From: Paraburkholderia haematera
GTDB taxonomy: Bacteria; Pseudomonadota; Gammaproteobacteria; Burkholderiales; Burkholderiaceae
DNA length: 64,000 bases
Assembly (NCBI RefSeq): GCF_905220975.1
Contig: NZ_CAJNBK010000017.1
Span: 62,001-126,000 of the forward strand
Reading direction: 5' to 3'
This document shows, piece by piece, positions 51,684 through 60,623 of the stretch. Below the pieces are notes generated by a model. The model was not told the DNA's origin. It ran no database searches and was given only the letters and a program-made list of their open reading frames with translations. A program made the position numbers and the translations under genes. Each line of letters opens with the position of its first letter. The first letter of the stretch is position 1.

Positions 51684-52701
51684 GTTGAAGGAACGCCTGA
51701 TGGCGCGCACGGCTGGGGTCGCCGATAGAGCAGAGTCTGCGGCTGCGGCGCGCCCTCCCGAGGCAACGCCACGCGCGGCGACCATGCCGGCGCAATTGGG
51801 CGCCTTCCGCCTCGAAGCGCGTGAGTATCAAGAAAGAATCCAGCAACTGCAAACGGAACTGGAAGAGGCCAAGCGCAGTGGCAAGGGCTCGATGAAAGTG
51901 CCGTTGACCGACCTGCACGAAGTCCCGGGGCGGCGGCGCTACAAGTCGCCGGAGGCGTTCGCCGAACTGCGCGAGAACCTCCGGCACAACAAATTGGCCA
52001 CGCCTGTTGGTATCCGGCCTCGTGTCGAAGGCGGCTTTGAAATCGTCTCGGGACACTGGCGCACGGATTCCTATCGGGAACTGGGTCGGCTAGAAATCGA
52101 CTGCGTGCTGGACGACGATTCGAGCGAGGACGAAGCGGCGCTCTCTGCGTTCTACGCGAATCTGTTGCAGTCAGACCTGACCGACTATGAGAAGTACCTC
52201 GGCTTCAAGGACATCCGCCAACGCTTTCCGGACATGACCCAGGCCAAGATGGCAGAGCAGGCCGGGGTGAACGAATCGGTGGTTTCCGCACTGATGGCGT
52301 TTGACGATCTCCCGGCTGAAGTTCTGACCCTTCTGAACGAGAAGCCTGCCCTCATGGGCGCGACTTCTGGCTATGCGTTGGCGCGCTTGGTCAGAACCGG
52401 AAAGGGAGATCGGGTTGTACTCGCAGCTCAGCGGCTGGCGAACAAAGAGCTGGATGAAACACAGGCGGTGAAGTTCGCGAGCGCGGACCCGGCGAAGCAG
52501 AAGGCGACGCCTGCTGCGACGTCTTTCAAGGTCAAGGCAGGGCGGGGCACGTACTGTGATGTGCGTCAGGCCAAGAATGTCGTGCGGCTGGAGTTCCAGT
52601 CGGAGGCTGAAGCTCAAGCGGTCCAGTCGGCGCTAAAGGAAGTTCTGGAGCAGCGCGCAGCGGCAACTCAGGCGGAGCAGACAGAGGTCTCGGAAAAATA
52701 G
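51673..52701 (+). CDS. parB: ParB-family partition protein
   Basis: A 342-residue ParB. A coiled N-terminus (REYQERIQQLQTELEEAKRS) is followed by the ParB N-domain (SPEAFAELRENLRHNKLATP, GGFEIVSGHWRTDSYRELG), where GxxR is replaced by GHWR, and the HTH (FPDMTQAKMAEQAGVNESVV). The C-terminal part likely dimerises. It binds parS and is the partner of parA, whose end it overlaps. A 26-bp repeat follows 8 bp after its stop. Confidence 0.95.
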   Translation: MSSKLKERLMARTAGVADRAESAAAARPPEATPRAATMPAQLGAFRLEAREYQERIQQLQTELEEAKRSGKGSMKVPLTDLHEVPGRRRYKSPEAFAELRENLRHNKLATPVGIRPRVEGGFEIVSGHWRTDSYRELGRLEIDCVLDDDSSEDEAALSAFYANLLQSDLTDYEKYLGFKDIRQRFPDMTQAKMAEQAGVNESVVSALMAFDDLPAEVLTLLNEKPALMGATSGYALARLVRTGKGDRVVLAAQRLANKELDETQAVKFASADPAKQKATPAATSFKVKAGRGTYCDVRQAKNVVRLEFQSEAEAQAVQSALKEVLEQRAAATQAEQTEVSEK

Positions 52702-52708
52702 TTGTTTA

Positions 52709-52734
52709 AAATCAATGGCTTTGAAGTTTGAATC
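52709..52734 (+). repeat. 26-bp direct repeat, copy 2 (right of parAB)
   Basis: AAATCAATGGCTTTGAAGTT followed by TGAATC; differs at two positions from 50196-50221. Confidence 0.8.
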
Positions 52735-52803
52735 TTTCGCGAACGGCTTCGGCTCGACGCGAATAGGAATAACAAGATGAATTGATCACCGGGCATAAAA
52801 GAC

Positions 52804-52833
52804 AAAAGCCTCCAGTTGGCGCTGGAGGCTTTT
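52804..52833. terminator. Bidirectional rho-independent terminator
   Basis: Perfect 12-bp stem AAAAGCCTCCAG/CTGGAGGCTTTT with a 6-base loop; the arms supply T runs in both directions. It ends the parAB transcript and separates it from rep. Confidence 0.88.
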
Positions 52834-52972
52834 GAATACGGGCTTGCTGTTCACTCGCCCGGCTGCACTTCCCGACTGCAAATCGGGTTGAGCGTTGACA
52901 CCTCGAAGTGTAGCCGATCGAATTAGACAGTCAAGCGTACTCCATCCATTTTTCAAGAAATGGACGCTGGAT

Positions 52973-54244
52973 ATGTCTATCGCGCAACACTTCGTTGCTG
53001 GCGAGGTGGGGTTACGCCCGCACTTCCCCGAAACCGAAACCGTCGATGTTTCCCCTGCTTCTCAGGCGACCGATGGCAGCGACGCGATCGCCCTGAGTTC
53101 CGATTCCGTCAACCTGCCGTGGGTCATCCTGCGGGCCGTCCATCGCGCCTCGCGCCTCGATGGGATCCCTGCTCGAGCGCGCTCCGTGTTGGCTGCACTT
53201 GCACGCACTGTTGACGCGTCTAACCCGTACGGGCACATCTACGCTCGACGTGAGTTGCTGACCGAACGGTCAATGCAGTCAGAGCGGACGTTCTACCGAA
53301 GCCTCGATGACCTAGAAACCGCAGGTCTGATCGCCCGGCCACCGCAACGCCGCTACGTGCAGGCGGGTCTCTTTGGTCGCGCCTATCTTCACCTGACCGA
53401 GCGTGCTGCCATCATTCTCGGGCTGGCAACGGAGCCAATCCCGGCTGCTCAACCAGTCGAAGCAAAGGCTGATTCGGTGGATTCATCAAGCACCAATGCC
53501 GGAGTTCAGCAAGCCGGTACCACCGCGGCTGAAGCATTTTCCTATCGGTCTGCCAATCTGGCAGACGGTGGTATATATAGGAATCTTTTCCCCACCTCTT
53601 TACAAAAGAGACAACCGGGGCAAGTGCCTCTGGACCTTCAGCGCCTGCGGTCCCTGGGTTTTCGGGATTACCTGATTTTCAAACTGATGCGCGAAGCACG
53701 TGAGCAGGGCAAACGTCTGTCCGATGTTGTCGAAGCAACGTGGGAGCATCTTCAGAAAGCCAAGCGGCCCATCTGCTATCTGCGCGCCCTTCTGACCAGC
53801 ACAGCCGATTTCTCATTCCAGATCCGCGCACGGCATGCAGAGCAAAACGCCGCGCGTGCTGCGGTCGAGGACCAACAAGCCGCCGAGTCGCTGGTTCGCG
53901 AGGTCGCGGGCCTGTCCTTCGTCGACGCTACCGGTGAGCGCAAGCTCGTCGTCGATGCTGACGGACTGTCGCTATCGGTCTACAACGCGGAGGAGGGCGT
54001 CGCACGTCGCGAGGCGGGTCAATGGCAACTGCGATTCGCGAAGGCACTCCGGAACGGTCAGATCCGACCAGCACAGCCGGATGATCTCGAAGCATTTGCC
54101 CAAGGGCGCCGTCAGGCGACCTCGTCCGCTCTCCCGCATATCGTCGACACTCCGCGCATCGCCACCGAGGCTGTCACGGATAATCTGGCCCTTTTAAAAG
54201 GAGCGTTGCGGCGGTTCTCCCCGGCGCTGTCACGGGCGGTATGA
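52973..54244 (+). CDS. Replication initiator protein (plasmid/chromid Rep)
   Basis: A 423-residue protein from ATG 52973 (MSIAQHFVAGEVGLRPHFPE); TTG 52895 would add 26 residues. The N-terminal half holds a winged-helix domain (NLPWVILRAVHRASRLDGIP, then ERTFYRSLDDLETAGLIARP), as in replication proteins of Burkholderiales secondary replicons and O-like initiators. A second helical domain lies near SLGFRDYLIFKLMREAREQG. It sits right after parAB, the usual rep position. Initiator function is inferred from context and fold pattern. Confidence 0.82.
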   Translation: MSIAQHFVAGEVGLRPHFPETETVDVSPASQATDGSDAIALSSDSVNLPWVILRAVHRASRLDGIPARARSVLAALARTVDASNPYGHIYARRELLTERSMQSERTFYRSLDDLETAGLIARPPQRRYVQAGLFGRAYLHLTERAAIILGLATEPIPAAQPVEAKADSVDSSSTNAGVQQAGTTAAEAFSYRSANLADGGIYRNLFPTSLQKRQPGQVPLDLQRLRSLGFRDYLIFKLMREAREQGKRLSDVVEATWEHLQKAKRPICYLRALLTSTADFSFQIRARHAEQNAARAAVEDQQAAESLVREVAGLSFVDATGERKLVVDADGLSLSVYNAEEGVARREAGQWQLRFAKALRNGQIRPAQPDDLEAFAQGRRQATSSALPHIVDTPRIATEAVTDNLALLKGALRRFSPALSRAV

Positions 54245-55525
54245 GTAGGGCACAAGCGAAAGGATTCAAGGCGGACAACGGAGAGCGCAATCCCTTAGCC
54301 TATAACAGAGACCGGACGAAAATATTGGGGTAATCGTTCGAATCGCGCGAAAACTGGAGGTTCGACGGAAAAAGTCATTGTCGATCGACGATTTACGCAT
54401 CCTTCGATTACCCGAAAGCGGCTTCGTCGCCGAGCCTTGCTGCGAGCCGCGGCGCACGCGAACGCCGCCAGAATTCGCACGTAAAGGACGACAACCCCGA
54501 TGAGCCGGTCACCGCCATCGCGCCGGAAACAGACGTCGAAAGCGGCGCATGCGCGGTCGACGGCGGAGGAACACCACATCAGTTGAAATCTGGCCACCAC
54601 TTTAGTTGTGTGAGCGTTTCCGGCATCAATGTGCCGGTTTAACGCCGGTAGCCTTGTCTGCATTGTGATTGCCAGACAGGCCCGGCAGGGCGGCGGAACA
54701 GCGACTATCATGGAGAGGTGGTCCATGCCCACGGCACGTGACCACCCACGGAGCAGCGGCGGGGCTGGCGGACCAACTGGCCGCCCGTCGCTCCTCCGCC
54801 GCGCATCACGAAGCGGACCGCGCGATCACTATAGGCGGGCCGTTTTTTTGTGCACGCTCAATGCCGCTAACTCCTGTTAGCGGCATGGCATCGACGCCGC
54901 AGGCAGGACACCGCGCTGCCGTTACGGTCGCTGGCCACAGCAGGGCACAGCCACGCCGTGGCTGCGCGGCCGGGAACGGGCGGTTTGCCGCCTTCACCGG
55001 CGGGTTGTTGTCATTAGCAGCCCTATGTTTAATCGGTCGTCGGTTGAAAGGAAAGTTGCAGCACCTCCGGTCAGCCTGCAATGGGCGAGGGCTGGGTTGC
55101 CGCCTGTGTCGCAATAACTTTTGCATCTGCGCGAAAAGGAGCGACAGTCGGAAATGCCAGACCAGGGAAGAGAATGTCTGAAATGTCACATGCCCTGGCA
55201 CTCCCCGGCCGGGATCTCCGTGAAACAGAGGGCTGACTTACTTCAGGAATCGAAGAAGCAATGCCGGTAAGGCTTTGCGGCGGATGTTGCCGGCTTTCCG
55301 TTGGGTTGTTTCACGGCTGGACGCGATGGACCAGCCGTCAGGTCGCCAAAATGCGGTTAATGTGCACATACATACTAAAGGGCACGAAAAAACGTAGCGA
55401 ATGACACGTATTTTGTAGTGATTGAATTGGCGTGCAAAACCGCAGTCACGACGCTGCCCGAGGGGCCGATGTCCGGGTCGTTTTGTACTATAAAACATGA
55501 AGGTCGGACAACTGCAGTGTAGTCG
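54245..55525. other. Long non-coding region after rep, possible origin
   Basis: No supported gene over 1.28 kb. It has a perfect 11-bp inverted repeat ATGCCGCTAAC-TCCT-GTTAGCGGCAT (54861-54886) preceded by a T7 run (54843-54849), and a looser repeat GGTGGTC...GACCACC (54718-54747). No regular iteron array is visible by eye. The minus frame 54295-54732 is open but reads like insertion-element end sequence. Confidence 0.5.
54861..54886. repeat. Perfect 11-bp inverted repeat
   Basis: ATGCCGCTAAC and GTTAGCGGCAT around a 4-base loop. A candidate parS, resolvase or dimer-resolution site of the replicon, or a terminator lacking a T run on its right side. Confidence 0.6.
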
Positions 55526-55741
55526 ATGATACCACCACGTTTCTTGCGGGCAGTCAACATCGCACGTCCGCACGGCGCGCATCGATATGACCTGTTCGGT
55601 CCGAAGATCGGGCGCCGGCTAACCCTGTTCGAGCGGCTCGCCTTCGATGTCTGGGTTCGTCTCGAATCAGACCCGCACGTGTCTGCGAAAAACGCGATGG
55701 ACAAGCCGGGATGCGGATTTTGCTGGCGCTGCAGAGGTGAC
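55526..55741 (+). pseudogene. TnsA-like/transposition-associated gene fragment
   Basis: Codons from ATG 55526 read MIPPRFLRAVNIARPHGAHR, then YDLFGPKIGRRLTLFERLAF and DVWVRLESDPHV. This resembles the beginning of small TnsA-like proteins next to transposon genes in Burkholderia, whose next motif is CERP; here CEKRDGQAG is found only after a frame change. The rest is gone, so it is a broken 5' fragment. Confidence 0.45.
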
Positions 55742-55920
55742 CGTGGGCTCATTAGTATGGACAACAGGCACGTCGCCATGGACAGTCGGTTAGACGCGAA
55801 GCCACCCAGGGTGCGCCGGAGGGAGTGGAGGGCACCACGCCGACGCTGTCATAGCGCATAGTTGCAGCAGAACGGCGCCGTGATCCAACGGACGGTTTCG
55901 GGCTCGAGCGCTGTCATTTC
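55742..55920. other. Non-coding gap
   Basis: No gene, hairpin or repeat seen between two gene fragments. Confidence 0.4.
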
Positions 55921-56166
55921 TCATGTCCGTTGATTCAAAGCAGGATTTCGATTGAGCATACTCTCCATGCCGCCCTGAATGATGAAGACAGGCGCCTGGC
56001 CGTAGGGCATCGGAGCGAAATGCCCGGCATCGGCGCCCGTGATCGACAGACATAATGCATGCGGAGTCAAATTCCGCGGTGGCAGATGCATGCACGCGTT
56101 GAACTGGTCGTTCGTGCTGTCGTTGCCCTCCTGCGCCAGATGAAACAGATTGCGGGAAACACCAGA
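55921..56166 (-). pseudogene. Headless gene fragment (81 codons)
   Basis: A minus-strand frame with clear protein character but no start codon: it opens after a TGA at 56167-56169 with SGVSRNLFHLAQEGNDSTND, continues QFNACMHLPPRNLTPHALC and GHFAPMPYGQAPVFIIQGG, and ends NPALNQRT at TGA 55921-55923. It is the C-terminal end of an unrecognised protein, cut off where the cysM end region begins. Confidence 0.5.
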
Positions 56167-56185
56167 TCAGCGCTCGCGATGTCCA

Positions 56186-57088
56186 TCACGCTGGAAATGC
56201 GCCTGTCGACAGGTAACGATCGCCGCGATCACAAATAACGAACACGATCGTCGCGTTCTCAACTTCCCGGGCAATGCGCATTGCCACAGCGCATGCGCCA
56301 CCCGCCGAAATGCCGCAGAAAATCCCCTCGATCGCAGCAAGGCGACGGGCTGCAGCTTCAGCCGTTGTCTGACCAACTGACTCGGTCCGATCGATCCGCA
56401 TGGGCTCGAAGAATGCGGGCAGATATCCGTCGGCCCATTTGCGTATGCCAGCAATCCGCGAGCCATCTTCAGGTTGCACTCCAACGATCTGAACGGTGGA
56501 ATTCTGTTCTTTCAGAAACCGGCTTACGCCCATGATGGTTCCGGTAGTCCCCATGGCCGAAACGAAATGAGTGACGCATCCCTGCGTTTCACGCCAGATC
56601 TCGGGACCGGTACCTTTGTAATGTGCGAGCGGGTTATCGGGGTTGGAGAACTGATCGAGAACGATGCCCCGGCCTTCCCGTTCCATCTGCGCAGCGATAT
56701 CTCGCGCGCACTCCATACCGCCCTTGGCAGGCGTCAGGATGATCTCGGCGCCATACGCTGCCATGCTGCGGCACCGTTCCACGGAGACATCCTCCGGCAT
56801 GAGCAGTACCATCCGGTAGCCGCGCTGCGCGGCCACCATGGCGAGCGCGATGCCTGTGTTGCCACTGGTCGCTTCGATCAGCACGTCGCCGGGCCGTATG
56901 CGTCCGCGATGCTCGGCCCCTTTGATCATGGACAGCGCCGCTCGATCCTTAACCGAACCCGCAGGGTTGTTGCCCTCCAGCTTGCCGAGGATGACGTTGT
57001 TGCGCTCCCGGATCGTTTCATCTGGCAGACGAACGAGTTCGACGAGCGAGGTGTTGCCAATGACGGCCTCAATGGTTCTGTAGGTCAT
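56186..57088 (-). CDS. cysM: Cysteine synthase B (CysM-type PLP enzyme)
   Basis: A 300-residue PLP enzyme making cysteine from O-acetylserine and sulfide or thiosulfate. KLEGNNPAGSVKDRAALSMI carries the PLP lysine (SVKDR), EATSGNTGIALAMVAAQRG the substrate loop, and GTTGTIMGVSRFL the phosphate-binding site. GIFCGISAGGACAVAMRIAR ends the core. The Arg/Gly pattern and length fit CysM more than CysK. It starts 72 bp after the uspA stop on the same strand. Confidence 0.93.
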   Translation of the reverse strand: MTYRTIEAVIGNTSLVELVRLPDETIRERNNVILGKLEGNNPAGSVKDRAALSMIKGAEHRGRIRPGDVLIEATSGNTGIALAMVAAQRGYRMVLLMPEDVSVERCRSMAAYGAEIILTPAKGGMECARDIAAQMEREGRGIVLDQFSNPDNPLAHYKGTGPEIWRETQGCVTHFVSAMGTTGTIMGVSRFLKEQNSTVQIVGVQPEDGSRIAGIRKWADGYLPAFFEPMRIDRTESVGQTTAEAAARRLAAIEGIFCGISAGGACAVAMRIAREVENATIVFVICDRGDRYLSTGAFPA

Positions 57089-57160
57089 GTTCCACGGTAT
57101 TGGCGAGGTGTGAAAACCACGGCTGTCGGATTGTTCAGCTACGAGCTTTTTCCGATGCCC

Positions 57161-57643
57161 TTATGCATGCGCGGAGAGTGTCTCTACCGGATCGTGAGCG
57201 TTCGCGTGTTCTGGGTCCATAGCGACCAGTACTGCGCAGGAAATCCTGTCCAGCAGCAATCGATCGTTATTGCCACTCCACCATCGCCGCACCGGGCCGC
57301 TTCGGCGATGTCCCACGACAACCAGATCGGCCTTCAACTCACGGGCAAAAAACGGGATATGGACCAGCGGGTCGCCAATCGCGAAATGGGGCGTTGCGAT
57401 GACGCCGCGCGCAGCGAGCGTCTCGATGCCGTCGTGGAGTATCTCCCTCGCAGACTGCTCCAACGCATCGAACGGCACGGCCGACGCAACGTCGGCCCCC
57501 TGCGTCCACGCCAGGCTATTCAGAATGGCAAGCAGGTGCGTTTCCGCGTTAAGCTGCTCCGCTAATGAGGCGCCATGACGTAGCGCCCGCCGCCCTTCAC
57601 GGGTTGCGTCATAACACAACAGGATGCGCCCGAACGCAGACAT
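57161..57643 (-). CDS. Universal stress protein, UspA family
   Basis: A 160-residue Usp domain: RILLCYDATREGRRALRHGA at the N-terminus, HFAIGDPLVHIPFFARELKA and LVVVGHRRSGPVRRWWSGNN with the GHRxxG-x9-G nucleotide motif in changed form (the last part is WSGNNDRLLLDRISCAVLVA). ATG 57641-57643 is the only sensible start. Such proteins respond to stress or low oxygen. Confidence 0.92.
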   Translation of the reverse strand: MSAFGRILLCYDATREGRRALRHGASLAEQLNAETHLLAILNSLAWTQGADVASAVPFDALEQSAREILHDGIETLAARGVIATPHFAIGDPLVHIPFFARELKADLVVVGHRRSGPVRRWWSGNNDRLLLDRISCAVLVAMDPEHANAHDPVETLSAHA

Positions 57644-57999
57644 ATCGTCACTCGCTCCGATTCAGGAAGCCCCGCTATCCAGCAGCCGGGCGGCGGATGC
57701 GCAACCGTTCGAACGGCCGTCGCTCAGGAGCGCGGCAGCACAACGATGGAGATCACATCACGTCGAAATCATTATATATCATCATGTGATGTATTGGTTT
57801 TTTACTCCGACTACCTGACTGGTTCGAGCAGAAGCGGTATGGGTCCGTCTTTCGAAACAATCATGTCATGATATAAAGCGACGGAAGCTGTTCCCGGATT
57901 GCACAAATGGCGGTGCCTGTCACCGGACTGGTGGGCGCCGGTGGGAGTCAATACGTCGATCTTCACGGCACATCCATCCCCAATTGAAAAGGTATTCCG
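57644..57999. promoter_or_regulatory. Divergent control region of uspA and nitronate monooxygenase
   Basis: Holds a perfect 13-bp palindrome ATCATG-T-CATGAT (57860-57872) followed by ATAAAG, and an AT-rich stretch with ATATATCATCATGTGATG near 57773-57791. Both resemble MarR-type sites and the palindrome at 63729-63745. No gene inside. Confidence 0.5.
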
Positions 58000-59028
58000 A
58001 TGGCTATCGATATGACGTCGTTTGCTACGCCACTGACCCGGCTGCTTGGGTGTCGGTATCCCGTGATCTCAGCGGGAATGGGCGGTCCGGCGCGTGCCGG
58101 GCTTGCAGCCGCCGTTTCCCATGCAGGCGGATTTGGCCTGCTGGGTATGGTGCGCGAATCGCCTGAGTTGATCTCCCGCGAGATTGCTGCGGTGCGAGCT
58201 GCCACGGATCAGCCGTTCGGCGTCAATCTGATCCCCTCCGCCACGGACCCAGGTCTCCTCGCGGCAGAACTCGATGTCTGTCTGGCCGCCCGCGTTCCCG
58301 CGATATGTTTCTTCTGGGACGTCGTACCCGACGTGGTCGCCAGAGCGAAAGATGCCGGCGTGCTGGTGCTCTATCAGGTCGGTTCACTCGAGGGCGCGCT
58401 TGCCGCTGAAGAGGCGGGGGCCGATGTCGTGATCGCGCAGGGTATTGAAGCAGGCGGCCATGTGCGGGGGCGTACGGGGATCCTGACGTTACTTCCCGAG
58501 ATTGTGAGGCATGTGCGTATCCCGGTTGTCGCGTCGGGCGGGTTCGCGACAGGCGCAGGCCTCGTAGCGGCGCTCGCGCTCGGCGCGGCAGGAATTCACT
58601 GCGGTACGCTTTTTCTCGCAACGCATGAGTCTTTCGCGCATGACTATCACAAGCAGCGCATTCTCGCCGCCCAGGCTGGGGATACGGTCTATACCGATCT
58701 GTTCGCGATCAACTGGCCGCCTCACTCTCCCGTGCGCGTCCTGGCAAACAGCGTGACCGGGAAAGCAGGAAATAATCTGCTCGGACACCACCCGGACAGG
58801 CTGCCGCGCGATGTGATCGCCAGCGACGACGGGCGGCCGATTTACCGGTTCAGCACCGATTCGCCGTTGCGCAGCACGGCGGGAGATCTTGAGCAGATGG
58901 CGCTCTATGCCGGCGAATCGGCATCGCTCGTCGATCGGGTCTCCAGCGCCGCCGAGGTCATCGAGCGGCTGTTGAGTGAGGCAAAGGATGCCTCGTCGCG
59001 GATCGCGTCGTTACGCGTGCGCACCTGA
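58000..59028 (+). CDS. Nitronate monooxygenase-family FMN protein
   Basis: A 342-residue TIM-barrel flavoprotein of the 2-nitropropane dioxygenase family: PVISAGMGGPARAGLAAAVS, HAGGFGLLGMVRESPELI, IAQGIEAGGHVRGRTGILTL (with the catalytic His in GGH) and VVASGGFATGAGLVAALALG, AAGIHCGTLFLATHES for FMN phosphate binding. Members oxidise propionate 3-nitronate or act as enoyl reductases. AAAGG lies before ATG 58000. It stands alone, convergent with the lectin-like gene. Confidence 0.9.
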   Translation: MAIDMTSFATPLTRLLGCRYPVISAGMGGPARAGLAAAVSHAGGFGLLGMVRESPELISREIAAVRAATDQPFGVNLIPSATDPGLLAAELDVCLAARVPAICFFWDVVPDVVARAKDAGVLVLYQVGSLEGALAAEEAGADVVIAQGIEAGGHVRGRTGILTLLPEIVRHVRIPVVASGGFATGAGLVAALALGAAGIHCGTLFLATHESFAHDYHKQRILAAQAGDTVYTDLFAINWPPHSPVRVLANSVTGKAGNNLLGHHPDRLPRDVIASDDGRPIYRFSTDSPLRSTAGDLEQMALYAGESASLVDRVSSAAEVIERLLSEAKDASSRIASLRVRT

Positions 59029-59113
59029 TGTCGTTCGTGAACCGTTTACCAGATGATCAACGTGCCTGATCCTGATCCGGGTACGTCGAACTTGGCCGCT
59101 TGCACGGCGAAGT

Positions 59114-59521
59114 CTATCTGCCAGGGCCGGCCTCTTCGACGCAACTTAGCACCAGTCGACTGCCCGGCGTTGCTTCAGCGCTGAGCGTGGCGGTGTGGAA
59201 CTCGGTATCGGTGCACCGCCATTCGACACGAAAGTCCACGTGGTCCCCGTGACATCCTTTGGATGGCGCACCGGTCAGTGCCTTGCGCAGGATGTACGGA
59301 CAGGTCTGCAGTCCGTCGCACTGACGCGCGAGGTCACGCGTCGCGTCGCTTCGTGGCTTTCCGCAGTTCGTGCCATAGGTACCCGATATGATCCTGATCG
59401 CCCGCGCGTCCGCGCTCGAGCTTGCCGCCACGGCGAGAATGCCCGCTATCGCCCAGACACAGCGACAGGCGCCGACGAAGAGAGGCGATTTATATCGCCG
59501 GTGCGCTACTGCCCTGGCCAT
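59114..59521 (-). CDS. Secreted protein with rhamnose-binding-lectin-like Cys pattern
   Basis: A 135-residue protein from ATG 59519-59521 (MARAVAHRRYKSPLFVGACR). A signal sequence (WAIAGILAVAASSSADARA) precedes ISGTYGTNCGKPRSDATRDL, ARQCDGLQTCPYILRKALTG and GDHVDFRVEWRCTDTEFHT. The spacing C...CDGLQTC...C...WRC resembles SUEL-type sugar-binding lectin domains. The start overlaps the sigma-factor stop by 32 bp, so it is likely co-transcribed. Ligand unknown. Confidence 0.6.
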   Translation of the reverse strand: MARAVAHRRYKSPLFVGACRCVWAIAGILAVAASSSADARAIRIISGTYGTNCGKPRSDATRDLARQCDGLQTCPYILRKALTGAPSKGCHGDHVDFRVEWRCTDTEFHTATLSAEATPGSRLVLSCVEEAGPGR

Positions 59522-60206
59522 CCTCGCCGACCACCTGCGATAGGACGTTGGTGACCACCCGGTCGCAGTGGGCGCCGCCGAATTCGAATACATCACGCTC
59601 GGCGAGATCGATATCGTGCGCCAATGATTCACGCAGCAGGCTCTTTGCACGGAAATGCCGGCTGCGCACCGTCGCTTCTGGGATGTCGAGACACTGTGCC
59701 GTCTCCTCGACGCTCAATTCCTCGACCGAACGCAGCACAAACACAACGCGAAAGACTTCCGGCAGTTCATCCAGCTTGCGCTCGAGCAAGGCTCGCAGCT
59801 CGGCGCGCGCTACCGCCTTGTCTGGGGAATCGGAATCTTGCGCGGTCATGGCATCTATGTCGACATGAGTGTTCGCGTCCACCATGGGAATTACGTTCTG
59901 ACGGCGTGCGGCCCGGCGCAGGCGTCCATAGCATTCGTTGAGGACCAGTCGGGACAGCCAGGTGAAGAGCCTGGAGTCGCCGCGGAACCGGGAAATCGAT
60001 CTGTAGGCGGACAGATACGCCGCCTGCAGCGCGTCTTCCGCTTCCGTTCCGTCACGCAAGGTGGCGCGTGCCAGACGATACAACCGCCGATTGTGCTGGC
60101 GCATCAGCCATTCGAATGCTGATCGATCTCCCGCGACGATGCGGCGGACCACCTCGCGTTCGTCGCCTGCGGCAAACGTTGAATGTGCTTCAGCGATGTC
60201 TGTCAT
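59490..60206 (-). CDS. ECF-type RNA polymerase sigma factor
   Basis: A 238-residue sigma-70 family protein of the extracytoplasmic-function type. Region 2: SAFEWLMRQHNRRLYRLARA, DALQAAYLSAYRSISRFRGD, RLFTWLSRLVLNECYGRLRR. Region 4: LRSVEELSVEETAQCLDIPE with ATVRSRHFRAKSLLRE. No anti-sigma gene is seen next to it; the lectin-like exported protein follows and the cupredoxin gene lies upstream. The C-terminal tail of about 30 residues (FEFGGAHCDRVVTNVLSQ) with one Cys and His may sense something. Confidence 0.92.
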   Translation of the reverse strand: MTDIAEAHSTFAAGDEREVVRRIVAGDRSAFEWLMRQHNRRLYRLARATLRDGTEAEDALQAAYLSAYRSISRFRGDSRLFTWLSRLVLNECYGRLRRAARRQNVIPMVDANTHVDIDAMTAQDSDSPDKAVARAELRALLERKLDELPEVFRVVFVLRSVEELSVEETAQCLDIPEATVRSRHFRAKSLLRESLAHDIDLAERDVFEFGGAHCDRVVTNVLSQVVGEDGQGSSAPAI

Positions 60207-60245
60207 GACCGCCTCGCCAGGTCGCCCTCACTCATCTTTTATCCC

Positions 60246-60623
60246 TCATTGCACGATCAGTGTGCCACGCATTGTGGTGTGGAGCGTGCACAAGTACCGA
60301 TAACGGCCCGTTTGGCCCGCCACGTAACTCCACGATGCATTTGGCGAGATTTCGTGTGAATCGAACGCCTTCGACATTCCAGTCACCGTATGAGGAAACA
60401 GATCCTTGTTTACCCACACCACACGATCTCCGCGGTGCACCGTGAGCACCGGCGGATCGAAGCGCATCTGTTCGATAACGACCCGGTACGTTGTGCCTGC
60501 GGTCTCGGAAAAGCCCGCCAGCGAAGTCGTCGTGATCGCAACGAAAGCGTAGGCAAGGATCAAGGCGCCGATGCGTAACTTGCCCCGGCGCTGTCCGGCT
60601 ACGCAGAGTGCCGGATTACCCAC
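60246..60623 (-). CDS. Cupredoxin (plastocyanin-like copper protein)
   Basis: About 125 residues from GTG 60621-60623; an ATG at 60677 would overlap the DUF4142 gene by 62 bp. A signal anchor (RIGALILAYAFVAITTTSLA) is followed by a blue-copper domain: MRFDPPVLTVHRGDRVVWVN, LFPHTVTGM (His ligand) and YLCTLHTTMRGTL (Cys, His and Met ligands). It would carry electrons or bind copper in the periplasm. Located between the sigma factor and DUF4142 genes, same strand. Confidence 0.85.
   Translation of the reverse strand: MGNPALCVAGQRRGKLRIGALILAYAFVAITTTSLAGFSETAGTTYRVVIEQMRFDPPVLTVHRGDRVVWVNKDLFPHTVTGMSKAFDSHEISPNASWSYVAGQTGRYRYLCTLHTTMRGTLIVQ

Noticed and set aside
54295-54732. 145-codon minus-strand frame after rep
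   Set aside because: No start context or known domain; the segment reads like insertion-element end DNA and not a gene.
54718-54747. A parS site containing CACGTGAC
   Set aside because: Only one half looks like known Burkholderia parS palindromes; the symmetric other half is missing.
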